64,000 nucleotides of DNA from Planococcus shenhongbingii (GCF_030413635.1 NZ_CP129235.1:434001-498000); one strand, 5' to 3'. Shown: positions 43,152 to 51,944, numbered from the stretch's first letter. The notes: generated by a model not told the origin, from the sequence alone. Made by a program: numbers and translations.

Positions 43152-43523
43152 ATGAGAGAACTGTGCGAAGTAACAAAAGTCCATCCTGAAGTGGTGGAGA
43201 ACGTTCAAAATCATATGACAGATTTAGTGGAAGTCGCGAATCTGTTCAAAGCACTGGCAGACGAAACAAGATTGAACATCGCTTATGCTTTGACCATTGA
43301 AGAAGAAATGTGTGTGTGCGATATTGCGGCAGTGATTGGATCTTCAACAGCTACCGCTTCTCATCATTTGCGTTATTTGAAAGACCGCGGACTGGCAAAA
43401 TCGGTTCGCAAAGGGAAGCAAGTATATTATTCGTTATCCGACAGCCATGTATACCAGCTGGTTACCATTGCCCATGAACATGTGAAAGAGGGTGTAGAGG
43501 ATGCAAAAGACATATCGTCTTGA
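43152..43523 (+). CDS. cadC: Cd/Zn/Pb-responsive repressor CadC
   Basis: A 123-residue ArsR/SmtB repressor. The metal-site cysteines are Cys5 (RELCEV) and Cys54/Cys56 (EEMCVCDIA), equivalent to those of staphylococcal CadC. The recognition helix is SSTATASHHLRYLKDRGLA. Metal binding releases it from the operators described just upstream. Start ATG 43152 gives the usual CadC N terminus; the ATG at 43134 touches the proximal operator and has no ribosome site. The gene overlaps cadA by 23 bp. Confidence 0.92.
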   Translation: MRELCEVTKVHPEVVENVQNHMTDLVEVANLFKALADETRLNIAYALTIEEEMCVCDIAAVIGSSTATASHHLRYLKDRGLAKSVRKGKQVYYSLSDSHVYQLVTIAHEHVKEGVEDAKDISS

Positions 43524-45570
43524 AAATTTATCGTGTACCAGCTGTGCAGCTAAATTCGAAAAAAATGTCCGCGCATTGCCGGAAATCAATGAGGTCAACT
43601 TGAATTTTGGCGCTTCTAAAATGACGGTCGATGGCAATGTATCCATCGAAGAACTGGAAAAAGCGGGGGCGTTTGACCATATCCGGGTTTTTCCTGAAAA
43701 AGAAAGAGTGGAATACATCCCGTTCTACAAGCGGCGCCAATCCATTGAGACCATAATTTCACTTGTATTGTTGATAGCAGGAGTTATTGTTTCTTTTCAA
43801 ACCTCAGAAACAGATCCTGTTGCTATAGGTTTATTCGCTGGATCGATGTTGGTCGGCGGCTACCAAATGTTCTGGACTGGCCTTCGAAACTTATCAAAGC
43901 TCCAATTTGATATGAAAACATTGATGACGATTGCCATCATTGGAGCAGTCATCATCGGAGAGTGGCGGGAAGGGGCCGTTGTAGTCTTCTTATTCGCGGT
44001 CAGTGAAGCGCTGGAATCGTTTTCGATGAACAAAGCACGCCAGTCGATCCGTGGATTAATGGATTTAGCGCCGGCGCGCGCTCTTATCCAGCGGCGAGGC
44101 GAATTGCTGGAGCTGGATACAGAAGATATCCGCATTGGTGATGTTTTGATCGTGAAGCCGGGCCAAAAGATCGCCATGGACGGTTCGGTATTAAGAGGAA
44201 CAAGTTCTGTGAACCAAGCGGCCATTACCGGAGAATCGATTCCGGCAGCCAAACAAGCCGGCGATGAAGTATTTGCGGGCACGCTTAATGAAGAAGGTGC
44301 ATTGGAGGTCACCGTCACCAAGCGGGTGGAAGATACAACCATTGCCAAAATCATTCATTTAGTTGAAGAAGCACAAGCAGAAAAAGCACCTTCTCAAAAA
44401 TTTGTTGACCGTTTTGCTAAATATTACACACCGGCAATCATCGCAATCGCATTTTTAGTAGCGATAGTGCCCGGTTTGATCACAGGCAACTGGGAACTCT
44501 GGGTTTACCAGGGACTGGCGGTTCTTGTCGTTGGTTGCCCATGTGCGTTGGTTGTATCGACTCCAGTGGCAATAGTCACAGCCATCGGGAATGCTGCACG
44601 GCAAGGTGTGCTCATTAAAGGCGGCATCCATCTGGAAGAGACAGGCCGCATTAATGCAATTGCATTCGATAAAACGGGAACACTGACGAAAGGTTATCCG
44701 GAAGTGACGGATGTTTATGCAGAAAACGGCTATACTAATGAAGAAGTGCTGAAAATTGCAGCGTCTGTTGAAGTGATGTCCCAGCATCCATTGGCTCGTG
44801 CCATTACACTTGAAGCGGAAGAAGTTTATCCGTATGCCGATTTCGGATCAGTAACTGGAAAAGGTGCCCATGCTGTCATCAATGGTTTGCTCATCTATGT
44901 CGGCAGCTTCAACTGGGCAGAGGAATTCGGCTTTACGGTTCCAGACAAATACCGCCAATTGCAGGAAAGCGGCAAATCCGTGATGGCAGTCTTTTCAGAA
45001 ATGGAACTGATCGGAGCAGTTGCAGTAGCCGATGCCATCCGAGAGGATAGCCCGGAAATTATCCGTAAATTAAAAGAGATGGGTATTGAAGAAACCATCA
45101 TGTTGACGGGAGACCATCCGGTGACGGCCCGGGCCATCGCTTCTCAAATTGGCGTTAAGGACGTGCGTGCCGGATTGATGCCCGAAGATAAGTTGTCAGC
45201 CATCAAGAAACTTCAGCACGCCTATGGCCGCGTCGCGATGGTAGGAGATGGAGTCAACGATGCGCCGGCTCTTGCCGCTTCCACAATTGGCATTGCCATG
45301 GGAGGAGCGGGTACCGATGCCGCGCTTGAAACAGCAGATATCGCTTTAATGGCTGATGATTTGGAAAAACTTCCTTATACAATTCGACTCAGCCGGAAAA
45401 CATTGCGTATAATAAAAGAAAATATTGTTTTCGCATTAGGCTTAAAAATTATCGCATTGCTTCTAATCATTCCGGGCTGGTTAACTCTGTGGATTGCCAT
45501 ATTCGCGGATATGGGTGCTACGCTGTTGGTCATCATGAATGCTCTGCGGCTCGTAAAAATTCAGAAGTAA
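43501..45570 (+). CDS. cadA: Cadmium/zinc-exporting P1B-type ATPase CadA
   Basis: A 689-residue heavy-metal ATPase. One HMA domain carries Cys12-x-x-Cys15 (SCTSCAAKF); the membrane metal site is Cys346-Pro-Cys348 (CPCALVVSTPVA); the phosphorylated Asp390 is in DKTGTLTKG, and GDGVNDAPALA is the hinge motif. The CPC motif with no His-rich tail fits Cd/Zn/Pb export. It starts inside the end of cadC with a GAGGGTG-type site, so the pair is cotranscribed and repressed by CadC until metal is present. Confidence 0.95.
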   Translation: MQKTYRLENLSCTSCAAKFEKNVRALPEINEVNLNFGASKMTVDGNVSIEELEKAGAFDHIRVFPEKERVEYIPFYKRRQSIETIISLVLLIAGVIVSFQTSETDPVAIGLFAGSMLVGGYQMFWTGLRNLSKLQFDMKTLMTIAIIGAVIIGEWREGAVVVFLFAVSEALESFSMNKARQSIRGLMDLAPARALIQRRGELLELDTEDIRIGDVLIVKPGQKIAMDGSVLRGTSSVNQAAITGESIPAAKQAGDEVFAGTLNEEGALEVTVTKRVEDTTIAKIIHLVEEAQAEKAPSQKFVDRFAKYYTPAIIAIAFLVAIVPGLITGNWELWVYQGLAVLVVGCPCALVVSTPVAIVTAIGNAARQGVLIKGGIHLEETGRINAIAFDKTGTLTKGYPEVTDVYAENGYTNEEVLKIAASVEVMSQHPLARAITLEAEEVYPYADFGSVTGKGAHAVINGLLIYVGSFNWAEEFGFTVPDKYRQLQESGKSVMAVFSEMELIGAVAVADAIREDSPEIIRKLKEMGIEETIMLTGDHPVTARAIASQIGVKDVRAGLMPEDKLSAIKKLQHAYGRVAMVGDGVNDAPALAASTIGIAMGGAGTDAALETADIALMADDLEKLPYTIRLSRKTLRIIKENIVFALGLKIIALLLIIPGWLTLWIAIFADMGATLLVIMNALRLVKIQK

Positions 45571-45594
45571 GCAAATAGCTTGGGGGATATTGTA

Positions 45595-46716
45595 TTGAAG
45601 TTGACAGAATGGTCGATGGAAGAGCAGGAACAGCTCATTGAATTTATGACAAACAACTCCTGGCCTTTTCATGGCCAGGAACATCCGGTCCGCGCATTAA
45701 TCGAGAAGACGATTGTAGAAGGCGGCTATAAGTCGGATCAAGTAAGAACGTTTTGGATTGAAAATGATGAAGGTGAACAGGTTGGAGTAGTAAAGATTTT
45801 TGATTTGCAGGATGACATTCCGCTTTTTGACTTGCGGATTGCTGATCCATACCGCGGTAAAGGGTACGGTCCAAAAGCGCTTAAAATGATTGCGGATTTC
45901 GTGTTTTCTCTGCCTGAAAAGAAAATTCGCCTCGAAGGCAATACACGCCATGACAACTTTGCCATGCGCAAAGCTTTTGAGCGCACAGGATTCGTTAAAG
46001 AAGCCCATATTCGCCAAGCCTGGTTTTCACCGCGGGAAAACCGTTATTACGATGCAGTGACTTACGGCATGACTCGGGAAGACTGGGAAGCGGGCATCAT
46101 CACACCGGTTCATTGGGATGACGAAATACTGGAAGAGAAAAAATCTCATTTCAATCCATTGCTATTTGATTTTTCCAGTGAATTTGAATCGGAGCGCCTA
46201 TTGATCCGTGCGCCAAGAAGAGAAGATGCTGTGCATATTTACGAAGCTGTCCTCCGTTCGATGGAGTCGCTGCGTCCCTGGATGCCGTTTGCTCAAAAAA
46301 AACCGGTCCTTTCGGAAATGGAATCCAATTTAATAGAAGCAGAAGCGGATTTTAAACTGCGCAAAGATTTAAGATTGCATTTCTTCTCAAAAGAGACTGG
46401 GGAATTTATTGGATCTTCTGGTTTGCATCGCATTGATTGGGAAGTGCGGAAATTTGAAATCGGTTATTGGGTGGATCACCAATTTGAAGGGAAAGGTTAT
46501 GTTTCAGAAGCGGTGGAGCGCATTACCCGTTTCGCATTTGAAGAGCTCGAAGCAAACCGTGTGGAAATCCGATGTGACCCGGAAAATGTGAGAAGCCGTG
46601 CAGTTGCTGAACGCTTGAAATTCGAACTGGAAGGCATCCTGCGCAAAGATACCATTTCAAAAATGGACAGTAAACTGCGGGATACATGTGTTTACGCGAA
46701 AATAAAAGAGCAATAA
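45595..46716 (+). CDS. Tandem GNAT acetyltransferase (two RimJ/RimL-like domains)
   Basis: A 373-residue protein with two GNAT domains. The first (about residues 1-175) has the acetyl-CoA loop LRIADPYRGKGYGPKALKMI and motif B RHDNFAMRKAFERTGF; the second (about 195-373) is a RimJ/RimL domain with IGYWVDHQFEGKGYVSEAVERI and ENVRSRAVAERLKFELEG. Substrates are unknown; RimJ/L-type enzymes modify N termini or amino compounds. TTG 45595 has GGGGGA seven bases upstream. Located 24 bp after cadA, perhaps in the same transcript. Confidence 0.85.
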   Translation: MKLTEWSMEEQEQLIEFMTNNSWPFHGQEHPVRALIEKTIVEGGYKSDQVRTFWIENDEGEQVGVVKIFDLQDDIPLFDLRIADPYRGKGYGPKALKMIADFVFSLPEKKIRLEGNTRHDNFAMRKAFERTGFVKEAHIRQAWFSPRENRYYDAVTYGMTREDWEAGIITPVHWDDEILEEKKSHFNPLLFDFSSEFESERLLIRAPRREDAVHIYEAVLRSMESLRPWMPFAQKKPVLSEMESNLIEAEADFKLRKDLRLHFFSKETGEFIGSSGLHRIDWEVRKFEIGYWVDHQFEGKGYVSEAVERITRFAFEELEANRVEIRCDPENVRSRAVAERLKFELEGILRKDTISKMDSKLRDTCVYAKIKEQ

Positions 46717-46718
46717 AA

Positions 46719-46750
46719 AGGCCGGGGACAATTTGTCCCCGGCTTATTTA
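46719..46750 (+). terminator. Terminator after the tandem GNAT gene
   Basis: GCCGGGGACA (46721-46730) pairs with TGTCCCCGGC (46734-46743), then an imperfect T-rich tail. Confidence 0.75.
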
Positions 46751-46789
46751 TTAATGTCTAGCGATAGCGGCTGTTTCCGCTTTTCTTAG

Positions 46790-46945
46790 CTAAACGCCTT
46801 TTCTTCCAGAAATTAAGTTAATAACTAAGATGATTGCCGCGATGATTAATAAAATGTGAATCATACCGCCGGCGACGTCCATTAAAAATCCAATTAACCA
46901 AATAACAATAATAACTGCTAAAATAATCCAAAGTATGCGTCCCAT
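46790..46945 (-). CDS. Small membrane protein, lmo0937/DUF5670 family
   Basis: A 51-residue protein too short for usual ORF cut-offs: MGRILWIILAVIIVIW, GFLMDVAGGMIHILL, then a second hydrophobic stretch and the basic end SGRKGV. The two helices with a central D-x-A-G-G-x-I-H motif are the pattern of the lmo0937 family of tiny stress-associated membrane proteins. GGTGAGG stands before the ATG, and a good sigma-B promoter lies 37 bp upstream. Function unknown. Confidence 0.82.
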   Translation of the reverse strand: MGRILWIILAVIIVIWLIGFLMDVAGGMIHILLIIAAIILVINLISGRKGV

Positions 46946-46981
46946 GTTCCTCACCTATCCTTTCCGTTCAGATAGTAATAA

Positions 46982-47007
46982 GTACCCCTAATAATTTCAT
47001 GTCAAAC
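46982..47007 (-). promoter_or_regulatory. Sigma-B promoter of the lmo0937-family gene
   Basis: On the minus strand GTTTGA (47002-47007), 14-bp spacer, GGGTAC (46982-46987), close to GTTTAA-N12-14-GGGTAT. Confidence 0.7.
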
Positions 47008-47107
47008 ATCCAGAAAGTTGGAATAATTCCAAGCCATCCGGAGGCAAGTTGTTTCCGCTGTTGGGGTATAGTAAACTTAAAGCAGTTACGTTAGGGAGGA
47101 ACCGACT

Positions 47108-47530
47108 TTGCCTACTCCAAGTATGGAAGACCATATCGAAATCATTTATTCATTAATCGAACAAAAAGGATATGCGCGCGTGTCTGATATTGCGGAAGCT
47201 TTATCGGTTTTGCCATCTTCAGTCACGAAGATGGTTCAAAAGCTTGATAAAGATGGCTATTTGATTTATGAGCGCTATCGCGGGCTTGTTTTGACGCCAC
47301 GAGGGCAAAAGCTGGGGAAACGTCTGTTAAAGCGGCATGATCTGCTTGAACAATTTCTTCGCTTGATCGGGGTTGATGAAGAACGCATTTACGAAGATGT
47401 TGAAGGAATTGAGCATCATCTAAGCTGGAATTCAATTAACCGGATCGCTGATTTGGTTCAAGTGCTGGAAGAAAACCCGGATTTACTAATGAAACTGGAA
47501 AAGTTAAAGAACGAACAAAAAGAGAGTTAA
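47108..47530 (+). CDS. mntR: Manganese-responsive regulator MntR
   Basis: A 140-residue DtxR-family repressor nearly identical in pattern to B. subtilis Mnt[33 protein letters not shown] recognition helix, and the dimerisation/metal region [20 protein letters not shown], which supplies the Asp, Glu and His ligands. With Mn(II) bound it represses manganese uptake genes. TTG 47108 has GGGAGGA nine bases upstream. No mnt transporter gene is close; cvfB follows after 17 bp. Confidence 0.95.
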   Translation: MPTPSMEDHIEIIYSLIEQKGYARVSDIAEALSVLPSSVTKMVQKLDKDGYLIYERYRGLVLTPRGQKLGKRLLKRHDLLEQFLRLIGVDEERIYEDVEGIEHHLSWNSINRIADLVQVLEENPDLLMKLEKLKNEQKES

Positions 47531-47547
47531 TTGAAGGAGGCTTCACA

Positions 47548-48408
47548 ATGGCATTGCATCCAGGAGAAAAAACAACATTAAGCATAATTGACCGGTCAAG
47601 CTCACAGTGGATTTTGACAAACAGTTCAGGCGACGAGGTTTTGATGAATGCGTCTGAATTAGAAGAAGGACAGGAAGTCGGGGAAGAAATCGAAGTATTT
47701 CTATACCGCAACCGCCAAGGCGGAATATCAGCCACACCAATGATTCCTCATATTCTTCCTAGCATTTATGGCTGGGCGAAAGTACTGAAAGCATCAAACC
47801 GTGAAGGGCTGGTAGTGGATATCGGAACTACGAGAGAAGTGTACGTCCTTCCGGCTGACCTTCCGCAAATTGAAGAACTGTGGCCACAGCAAGGCGATCA
47901 TATTTTCATGACACTCCGGACGGACCGCTACGGCGATTTGTATGGACGCTTGGCTACGGAAGAAAAGGTGCAGGAACTGAGTGTTCCGGCACCTGAAGAA
48001 GTGTTTAACAAAGATTTGAAAGCGCGGGCATACCGTTTGCTTCCGGTCGGCACGTTCATGCTGTCGGTTCCGGACATGTACCGGATTTTTGTGCATGAGA
48101 CAGAACGGACAGAAGAGCCGCGCCTTGGAGAAGAAAAAAGCGTCCGAATAATCGGTGTAAAAGAAGACCGGACATTGAACGGGTCATTATTGCCGCGGAA
48201 ACAAGAGCGGTTATCGGATGACGCTGAGTTGATTCTGAGCTATCTGAATGAATCAGGCGGGCAAATGCCCTTTACAGACAAATCATCGCCAGAAGAAATC
48301 CAGGAAATATTCGGCTTGAGCAAAGCGGCATTCAAGCGTGCCCTAGGCCGATTGTATAAAGACCGCAAAATTGTCCAAGAAGAAGGCTGGACAAAATTAA
48401 CTCGTTGA
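47548..48408 (+). CDS. cvfB: S1 RNA-binding domain protein CvfB (YitL)
   Basis: A 286-residue protein made of several S1-like beta-barrel domains (for example KVLKASNREGLVVDIGTTREVYV and RLLPVGTFMLSVPDMYRIFVH) and a C-terminal winged helix (PEEIQEIFGLSKAAFKRALGRLYKD, VQEEGWTKL). In Staphylococcus CvfB binds RNA and affects virulence gene expression. AAGGAGG precedes the ATG. It lies 17 bp after mntR, so is probably cotranscribed. Confidence 0.9.
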   Translation: MALHPGEKTTLSIIDRSSSQWILTNSSGDEVLMNASELEEGQEVGEEIEVFLYRNRQGGISATPMIPHILPSIYGWAKVLKASNREGLVVDIGTTREVYVLPADLPQIEELWPQQGDHIFMTLRTDRYGDLYGRLATEEKVQELSVPAPEEVFNKDLKARAYRLLPVGTFMLSVPDMYRIFVHETERTEEPRLGEEKSVRIIGVKEDRTLNGSLLPRKQERLSDDAELILSYLNESGGQMPFTDKSSPEEIQEIFGLSKAAFKRALGRLYKDRKIVQEEGWTKLTR

Positions 48409-48461
48409 TGCAACCTTTTCAAATTAAAAGCGTATTAATTTGATGAAGGGAGCAAATAACT

Positions 48462-49349
48462 ATGAAAAAAATAATAACGGGTATTACATTAACTTTCGCT
48501 TTAGCATTTATGCTGCCGCAAGCCGGTTCAGCAAATGTAGGAATAAATGAAAAATTCGGGGTGCCGATTGTCGTCTATGGCGGCAACTTGTCCGATGCTG
48601 AAAAAGAAAGTGTCGCTAAAGATTTGGATGTAGCGGGAGAAACTGAAGTGGAAGAAATCGAAGTGACAGGCCAAGACTTGATCACTTACATAAAAGACGG
48701 CGATTCCAGAGCCCGTATGTATTCTTCGGCAAAAATTACCCGCAAAGACGCAGGTGAAGGGCTGGTCATTGAAATTGTGACTCCTGACAATATCACACAA
48801 GTAACCAACGAAATGTATGCCAATGCTATGCTGACGGCAGGAATTGAAGACGCAACAGTAGAAGTGGCTGCACCGAAACCGGTAACTGGCCATTCGGCGC
48901 TTGTTGGCATTTATAAAGCGTATGAAGTGAACGGTGAACAGCTGGACCCTGAACGCACAGACGTCGCCAACGATGAATTGACCGTGGCAACGGAAATTGC
49001 AGACAGTGGGGTCGACGATGCGAAAGTCAGCGAACTTTTGACTGAAATTAAAAAGCAAATTGCTGAGCAGGATCCGGCTACAAAAGAAGAAGTGCAAACG
49101 ATTGTCGAAGAGCAATTGACCAAACTCCAAATCGAGTTAAGTCCTGAAGACCGCCAACTATTGGTGGATTTAATGGACCGCATTCGCCAATTGGATATTG
49201 ATTTCTCCAAATGGTCAACTCAACTGGAAGACTTGAGCAAAACAATTGAAGATAAAATTGGCACGGTCGTTAATGATGAAGGCTTTTGGCAAAGTGTTAA
49301 AGACTTTTTCAATAAACTAATCGATGGAGTCCGTGGCTTAGTAAGTTAA
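48462..49349 (+). CDS. DUF1002 family secreted protein (YpuA-like)
   Basis: A 295-residue protein with a classical signal peptide (TLTFALAFMLPQAGSA, cleavage after the Ala near residue 24). The body begins FGVPIVVYGGNLSDAEKESVAKDL, the DUF1002 pattern, with the ITRKDAGEGLVIEIVTPDNIT block; the last 100 residues are charged and helical, likely a coiled coil, and end in a short amphipathic segment. It is probably exported to the cell surface. Function unknown. GGGAGC lies before the ATG, and a terminator follows. Confidence 0.87.
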   Translation: MKKIITGITLTFALAFMLPQAGSANVGINEKFGVPIVVYGGNLSDAEKESVAKDLDVAGETEVEEIEVTGQDLITYIKDGDSRARMYSSAKITRKDAGEGLVIEIVTPDNITQVTNEMYANAMLTAGIEDATVEVAAPKPVTGHSALVGIYKAYEVNGEQLDPERTDVANDELTVATEIADSGVDDAKVSELLTEIKKQIAEQDPATKEEVQTIVEEQLTKLQIELSPEDRQLLVDLMDRIRQLDIDFSKWSTQLEDLSKTIEDKIGTVVNDEGFWQSVKDFFNKLIDGVRGLVS

Positions 49350-49355
49350 TAACCA

Positions 49356-49395
49356 AAACAGGTGAACCAGTGGAAATGCGGTTCACCTGTTTTTA
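49356..49395 (+). terminator. Terminator of the DUF1002 gene
   Basis: ACAGGTGAAC (49358-49367) pairs with GTTCACCTGT (49381-49390), then T tract. Confidence 0.88.
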
Positions 49396-49481
49396 TATGG
49401 GTAAACATACTAGTGGAAAGTGCATTCGGAGCACCTCAATAGAAGATGCCTTTTTGCCTGAGATAAGCCGGTTTCAGTTTC

Positions 49482-49510
49482 TTGCAAGAACAAAAAGAAC
49501 ATGCTATTAT
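49482..49510 (+). promoter_or_regulatory. Promoter of the dioxygenase gene
   Basis: TTGCAA (49482-49487), 17-bp spacer, TATTAT (49505-49510); start near 49517. Confidence 0.75.
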
Positions 49511-49518
49511 GACTTTAA

Positions 49519-49536
49519 TATCTCGAATTCAAGATA
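49519..49536. promoter_or_regulatory. MhqR-type box at the dioxygenase start site
   Basis: TATCTCGAATTCAAGATA matches the full 18-bp MhqR consensus (TATCTCGAATTCGAGATA) with one change. It covers the predicted transcription start, as expected for a repressor site. Confidence 0.8.
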
Positions 49537-49557
49537 ATTTAAAAGGAGGCTATAAAA

Positions 49558-50526
49558 TTGAAATTAGAAGGCATTCACCACGTGTCCGCTATTACTGCCA
49601 ATGCGGATAAAAACCATGATTTTTTTACACGCATCTTAGGTATGCGGCTTGTAAAGAAAAGCGTCAACCAGGATTCCACTTCGTCGTACCATTTATTTTA
49701 TGCAGATGCAGTCGGCACTCCTGGAACTGACATGACATATTTTGATATTCCGATGGCAGGAAGAACTTATCCAGGGGTTTCAAGCATCAGCAACACGGCT
49801 TTCCGGGTGAAAAGCGAGGAAGCTTTACAGTACTGGATCGAACGCTTTAAAGAATTCGGAGTTCCTCACGGAGAGGTTGAAGAACTGTTTGGCCGCCTTA
49901 CTCTGACTTTCCAAGACTTTGAAGGATCCCGCTTGATGCTGGTAGTGGACGATGGCTCAGGAATTGAATACGGCATTCCTTGGACCAAAGCAGACGTGCC
50001 GGAACAATTCGCTATTGTGGGACTGGGGCACGTGCGGTTGACGGTTCGCAGAAACGACAAAACTTCAAAGGTGCTGACAGACGTTTTAGGATTTGAACAA
50101 ATCGGCTCCTACCCGTCAAAAGTTGAAGGCATGAAGGATATTTTAGTGTTTTCAACAGGAAAAGGCGGTCCTGCTGGCGAAGTACATTTAGAGGAGCGCA
50201 CAGACTTGCCTCCAGAACGCCCGGGCAGAGGCAGCGTCCACCATGTTGCCTTTCGCGTTAAGACGTATGAAGAGTACAGTAAATGGAACGACTATTTGCG
50301 TTCAAACGGCTTTATGACGTCCGGTGAAGTGGACCGCTATTACTTTAAAGCGATTTATTTCCGCGAACCAAATGGCATTTTATTTGAACTGTCAACAGAC
50401 GAACCGGGATTTGCCACAGATGAGCCGCTGGAAAGTTTGGGCGAAAACTTGGCTTTGCCGCCTTTTCTAGAGCCAAAACGCGCACAAATCGAAGCGTCAT
50501 TGCGACCGCTGGCAATCAATAAATAA
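49558..50526 (+). CDS. Ring-cleaving dioxygenase / glyoxalase family protein (MhqO/MhqA-like)
   Basis: A 322-residue protein of two vicinal-oxygen-chelate modules. The first opens LEGIHHVSAITANADKNHDFFTRILGMRLVKKSVNQ, the second includes GSVHHVAFRVKTYEEY, and metal ligands His and Glu are visible in GIHHVS, VHHVAF and GILFELSTD. In B. subtilis paralogues (MhqA, MhqE, MhqO) are induced by quinones under MhqR and are thought to open hydroquinone rings. A near-perfect MhqR box covers the promoter here. TTG 49558 has AAGGAGG upstream. Cotranscribed with the small GNAT gene. Confidence 0.9.
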   Translation: MKLEGIHHVSAITANADKNHDFFTRILGMRLVKKSVNQDSTSSYHLFYADAVGTPGTDMTYFDIPMAGRTYPGVSSISNTAFRVKSEEALQYWIERFKEFGVPHGEVEELFGRLTLTFQDFEGSRLMLVVDDGSGIEYGIPWTKADVPEQFAIVGLGHVRLTVRRNDKTSKVLTDVLGFEQIGSYPSKVEGMKDILVFSTGKGGPAGEVHLEERTDLPPERPGRGSVHHVAFRVKTYEEYSKWNDYLRSNGFMTSGEVDRYYFKAIYFREPNGILFELSTDEPGFATDEPLESLGENLALPPFLEPKRAQIEASLRPLAINK

Positions 50527-50544
50527 ACGTAAGGAGGAAGTAAA

Positions 50545-50826
50545 GTGGATTTTGAACTAACGGAACTGGGACATGATGAATTTGCTTATCGCTTGGAAGA
50601 GAACGGTGCACTGAAAGCAGAAATTACATGGACACAAATGGCTGATGTAATGGTCATTGAACACACCTTTGTGGACGAATCCATGCGGAACCAGGGCCTT
50701 GCGAAAAAACTATTGGATAAAGCGGCAGATTATGCGCGTGACAACCAGTATAAAATGGAGCCTGTTTGTTCATATGCGGCAGTCGCTTTTGAACGCTACA
50801 AAGAATATGACGATGTCAAAGTTTAA
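50545..50826 (+). CDS. Small GNAT-type acetyltransferase (YjdJ/GCN5-like)
   Basis: A 93-residue one-module GNAT protein of the YjdJ type: IEHTFVDESMRNQGLAKKLLDKAADYARDN is the acetyl-CoA loop, and PVCSYAAVAFERYKEYDDV is the end, typical of the minimal family. The start is GTG 50545 with AAGGAGG nine or so bases before it. It lies 18 bp after the dioxygenase gene and would share its MhqR-type control. Confidence 0.88.
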   Translation: MDFELTELGHDEFAYRLEENGALKAEITWTQMADVMVIEHTFVDESMRNQGLAKKLLDKAADYARDNQYKMEPVCSYAAVAFERYKEYDDVKV

Positions 50827-50860
50827 AAACAGCTTCTAGCAGCGGAATAAACAACGCAAA

Positions 50861-50898
50861 AAGCAATCCTCTAATTCTTAATAGGGGATTGCTTTTTA
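50861..50898 (+). terminator. Terminator of the dioxygenase operon
   Basis: AGCAATCCTCTA (50862-50873) pairs with TAGGGGATTGCT (50882-50893) with one wobble, then TTTT. Confidence 0.88.
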
Positions 50899-50936
50899 TG
50901 CTGAATTTATGTAATTATTCATCTTGGTCCCCCGCA

Positions 50937-51035
50937 TTACAGAGATGTCATAAAGAAAACGATGGCTGTTAAGAGGGATGCTCCGCCAATGCCATACATG
51001 AAATCCGCTTGATTAAATATTAACTTGTTTTCCAT
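50937..51035 (-). CDS. Small hypothetical membrane peptide (32 residues)
   Basis: A short frame on the minus strand: MENKLIFNQADFMYGIGG then ASLLTAIVFFMTSL. One hydrophobic helix at the C terminus. AAAGGAG is placed nine bases before the ATG, which is the main support. It is not recognised as any known family. It lies between a terminator and a divergent sigma-B promoter. Confidence 0.5.
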   Translation of the reverse strand: MENKLIFNQADFMYGIGGASLLTAIVFFMTSL

Positions 51036-51099
51036 TTTATAGAACTCCTTTCAAAACTTTGATATTATTAAATTACCCGAATAGCCTAAATATAAACAG

Positions 51100-51124
51100 G
51101 TTTTATTAATTTTATTAGGGGAAT
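51100..51124 (+). promoter_or_regulatory. Sigma-B promoter of the DUF4064-like gene
   Basis: GTTTTA (51100-51105), 13-bp spacer, GGGAAT (51119-51124), fitting GTTTWW-N12-15-GGGWAW. Confidence 0.65.
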
Positions 51125-51195
51125 GGAATAGGTGATAACAAAAATCTTCCTTAGCCGCGCTCGGCAAAGGAGAATTTTGGAAAGAGGTGAATTGG

Positions 51196-51909
51196 ATGAA
51201 CGGACAAAGAGATGTAAGTAGAGGCGGGGAAAAAGCGCTCGGCATCATTGGCATTGTTTTTAACATCTTGGCTATTGCACTTATCGTTTTTTCAATTTTG
51301 AGCTTTGGCAATGTCCAGAACAATCCGGAGTTCCGTCAGTATTTGGAAGATCAAATGCTGAATGACCCGGCATTATCTACAAATCCTGCAGAAGCTCAAG
51401 TGTTGATTGATGGATTGTTGGCAAGCTTTGGAGTAGTGGGATGGATCATCGTAGGGCTTTTGGCAATCAGTACCGTTCTTGCCTTATTAGCGATTGCGAA
51501 ACTTGGAAGAAACCGAAATCCTAAATTAGCGGGGATTTTCTTTATTATCGCCGGTTTGTTTGCTGGGTTGCTGTCTCTCACATCGATTCTTTTCTATATT
51601 GCAGCAATTATGTGCTTTGTGCGCAAACCGCGCGATAATGGCAGAGGAGTTCAGGATGAGGAAACGCTGCGCCGTGAAAATGAGCGGCTTCGTGACGATA
51701 ACCAAAACCTTCATCGGGATGAACAAAGGCTTCGTGAAAAAGAGGATCAGCTTCGTGAAAAAGAAGAACAACTTCAACGGGAACGGCAAGTACGCCAGAC
51801 AGAACAGCGCCTGTCTGAAGAAGATATGGTACAGCGCGAAGATTTAAAGCGCCGTGCGGACGAGCGTCTTCGAAAGGATAGCGACGATACACCGCGCCGT
51901 CCTTTATAA
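51196..51909 (+). CDS. DUF4064-like membrane protein with charged coiled-coil tail
   Basis: A 237-residue protein. Residues 1-145 contain three to four hydrophobic helices (ALGIIGIVFNILAIALIVFSIL, VGWIIVGLLAISTVLALLAIA, LAGIFFIIAGLFAGLLSL), resembling DUF4064. From residue 150 it turns into a highly charged helix with repeats such as ENERLRDDNQNL, LREKEDQ and LREKEEQ, predicted coiled coil, reaching the end. The tail would be cytoplasmic. ATG 51196 follows AGAGGTG; function unknown. Preceded by a sigma-B-type promoter. Confidence 0.78.
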   Translation: MNGQRDVSRGGEKALGIIGIVFNILAIALIVFSILSFGNVQNNPEFRQYLEDQMLNDPALSTNPAEAQVLIDGLLASFGVVGWIIVGLLAISTVLALLAIAKLGRNRNPKLAGIFFIIAGLFAGLLSLTSILFYIAAIMCFVRKPRDNGRGVQDEETLRRENERLRDDNQNLHRDEQRLREKEDQLREKEEQLQRERQVRQTEQRLSEEDMVQREDLKRRADERLRKDSDDTPRRPL

Positions 51910-51910
51910 A

Positions 51911-51944
51911 GAAAAACACCCACTTTTATAAAGTGGGTGTTTTC
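51911..51944. terminator. Bidirectional terminator
   Basis: AAAACACCCACTTT pairs with AAAGTGGGTGTTTT between two convergent genes. Confidence 0.9.
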
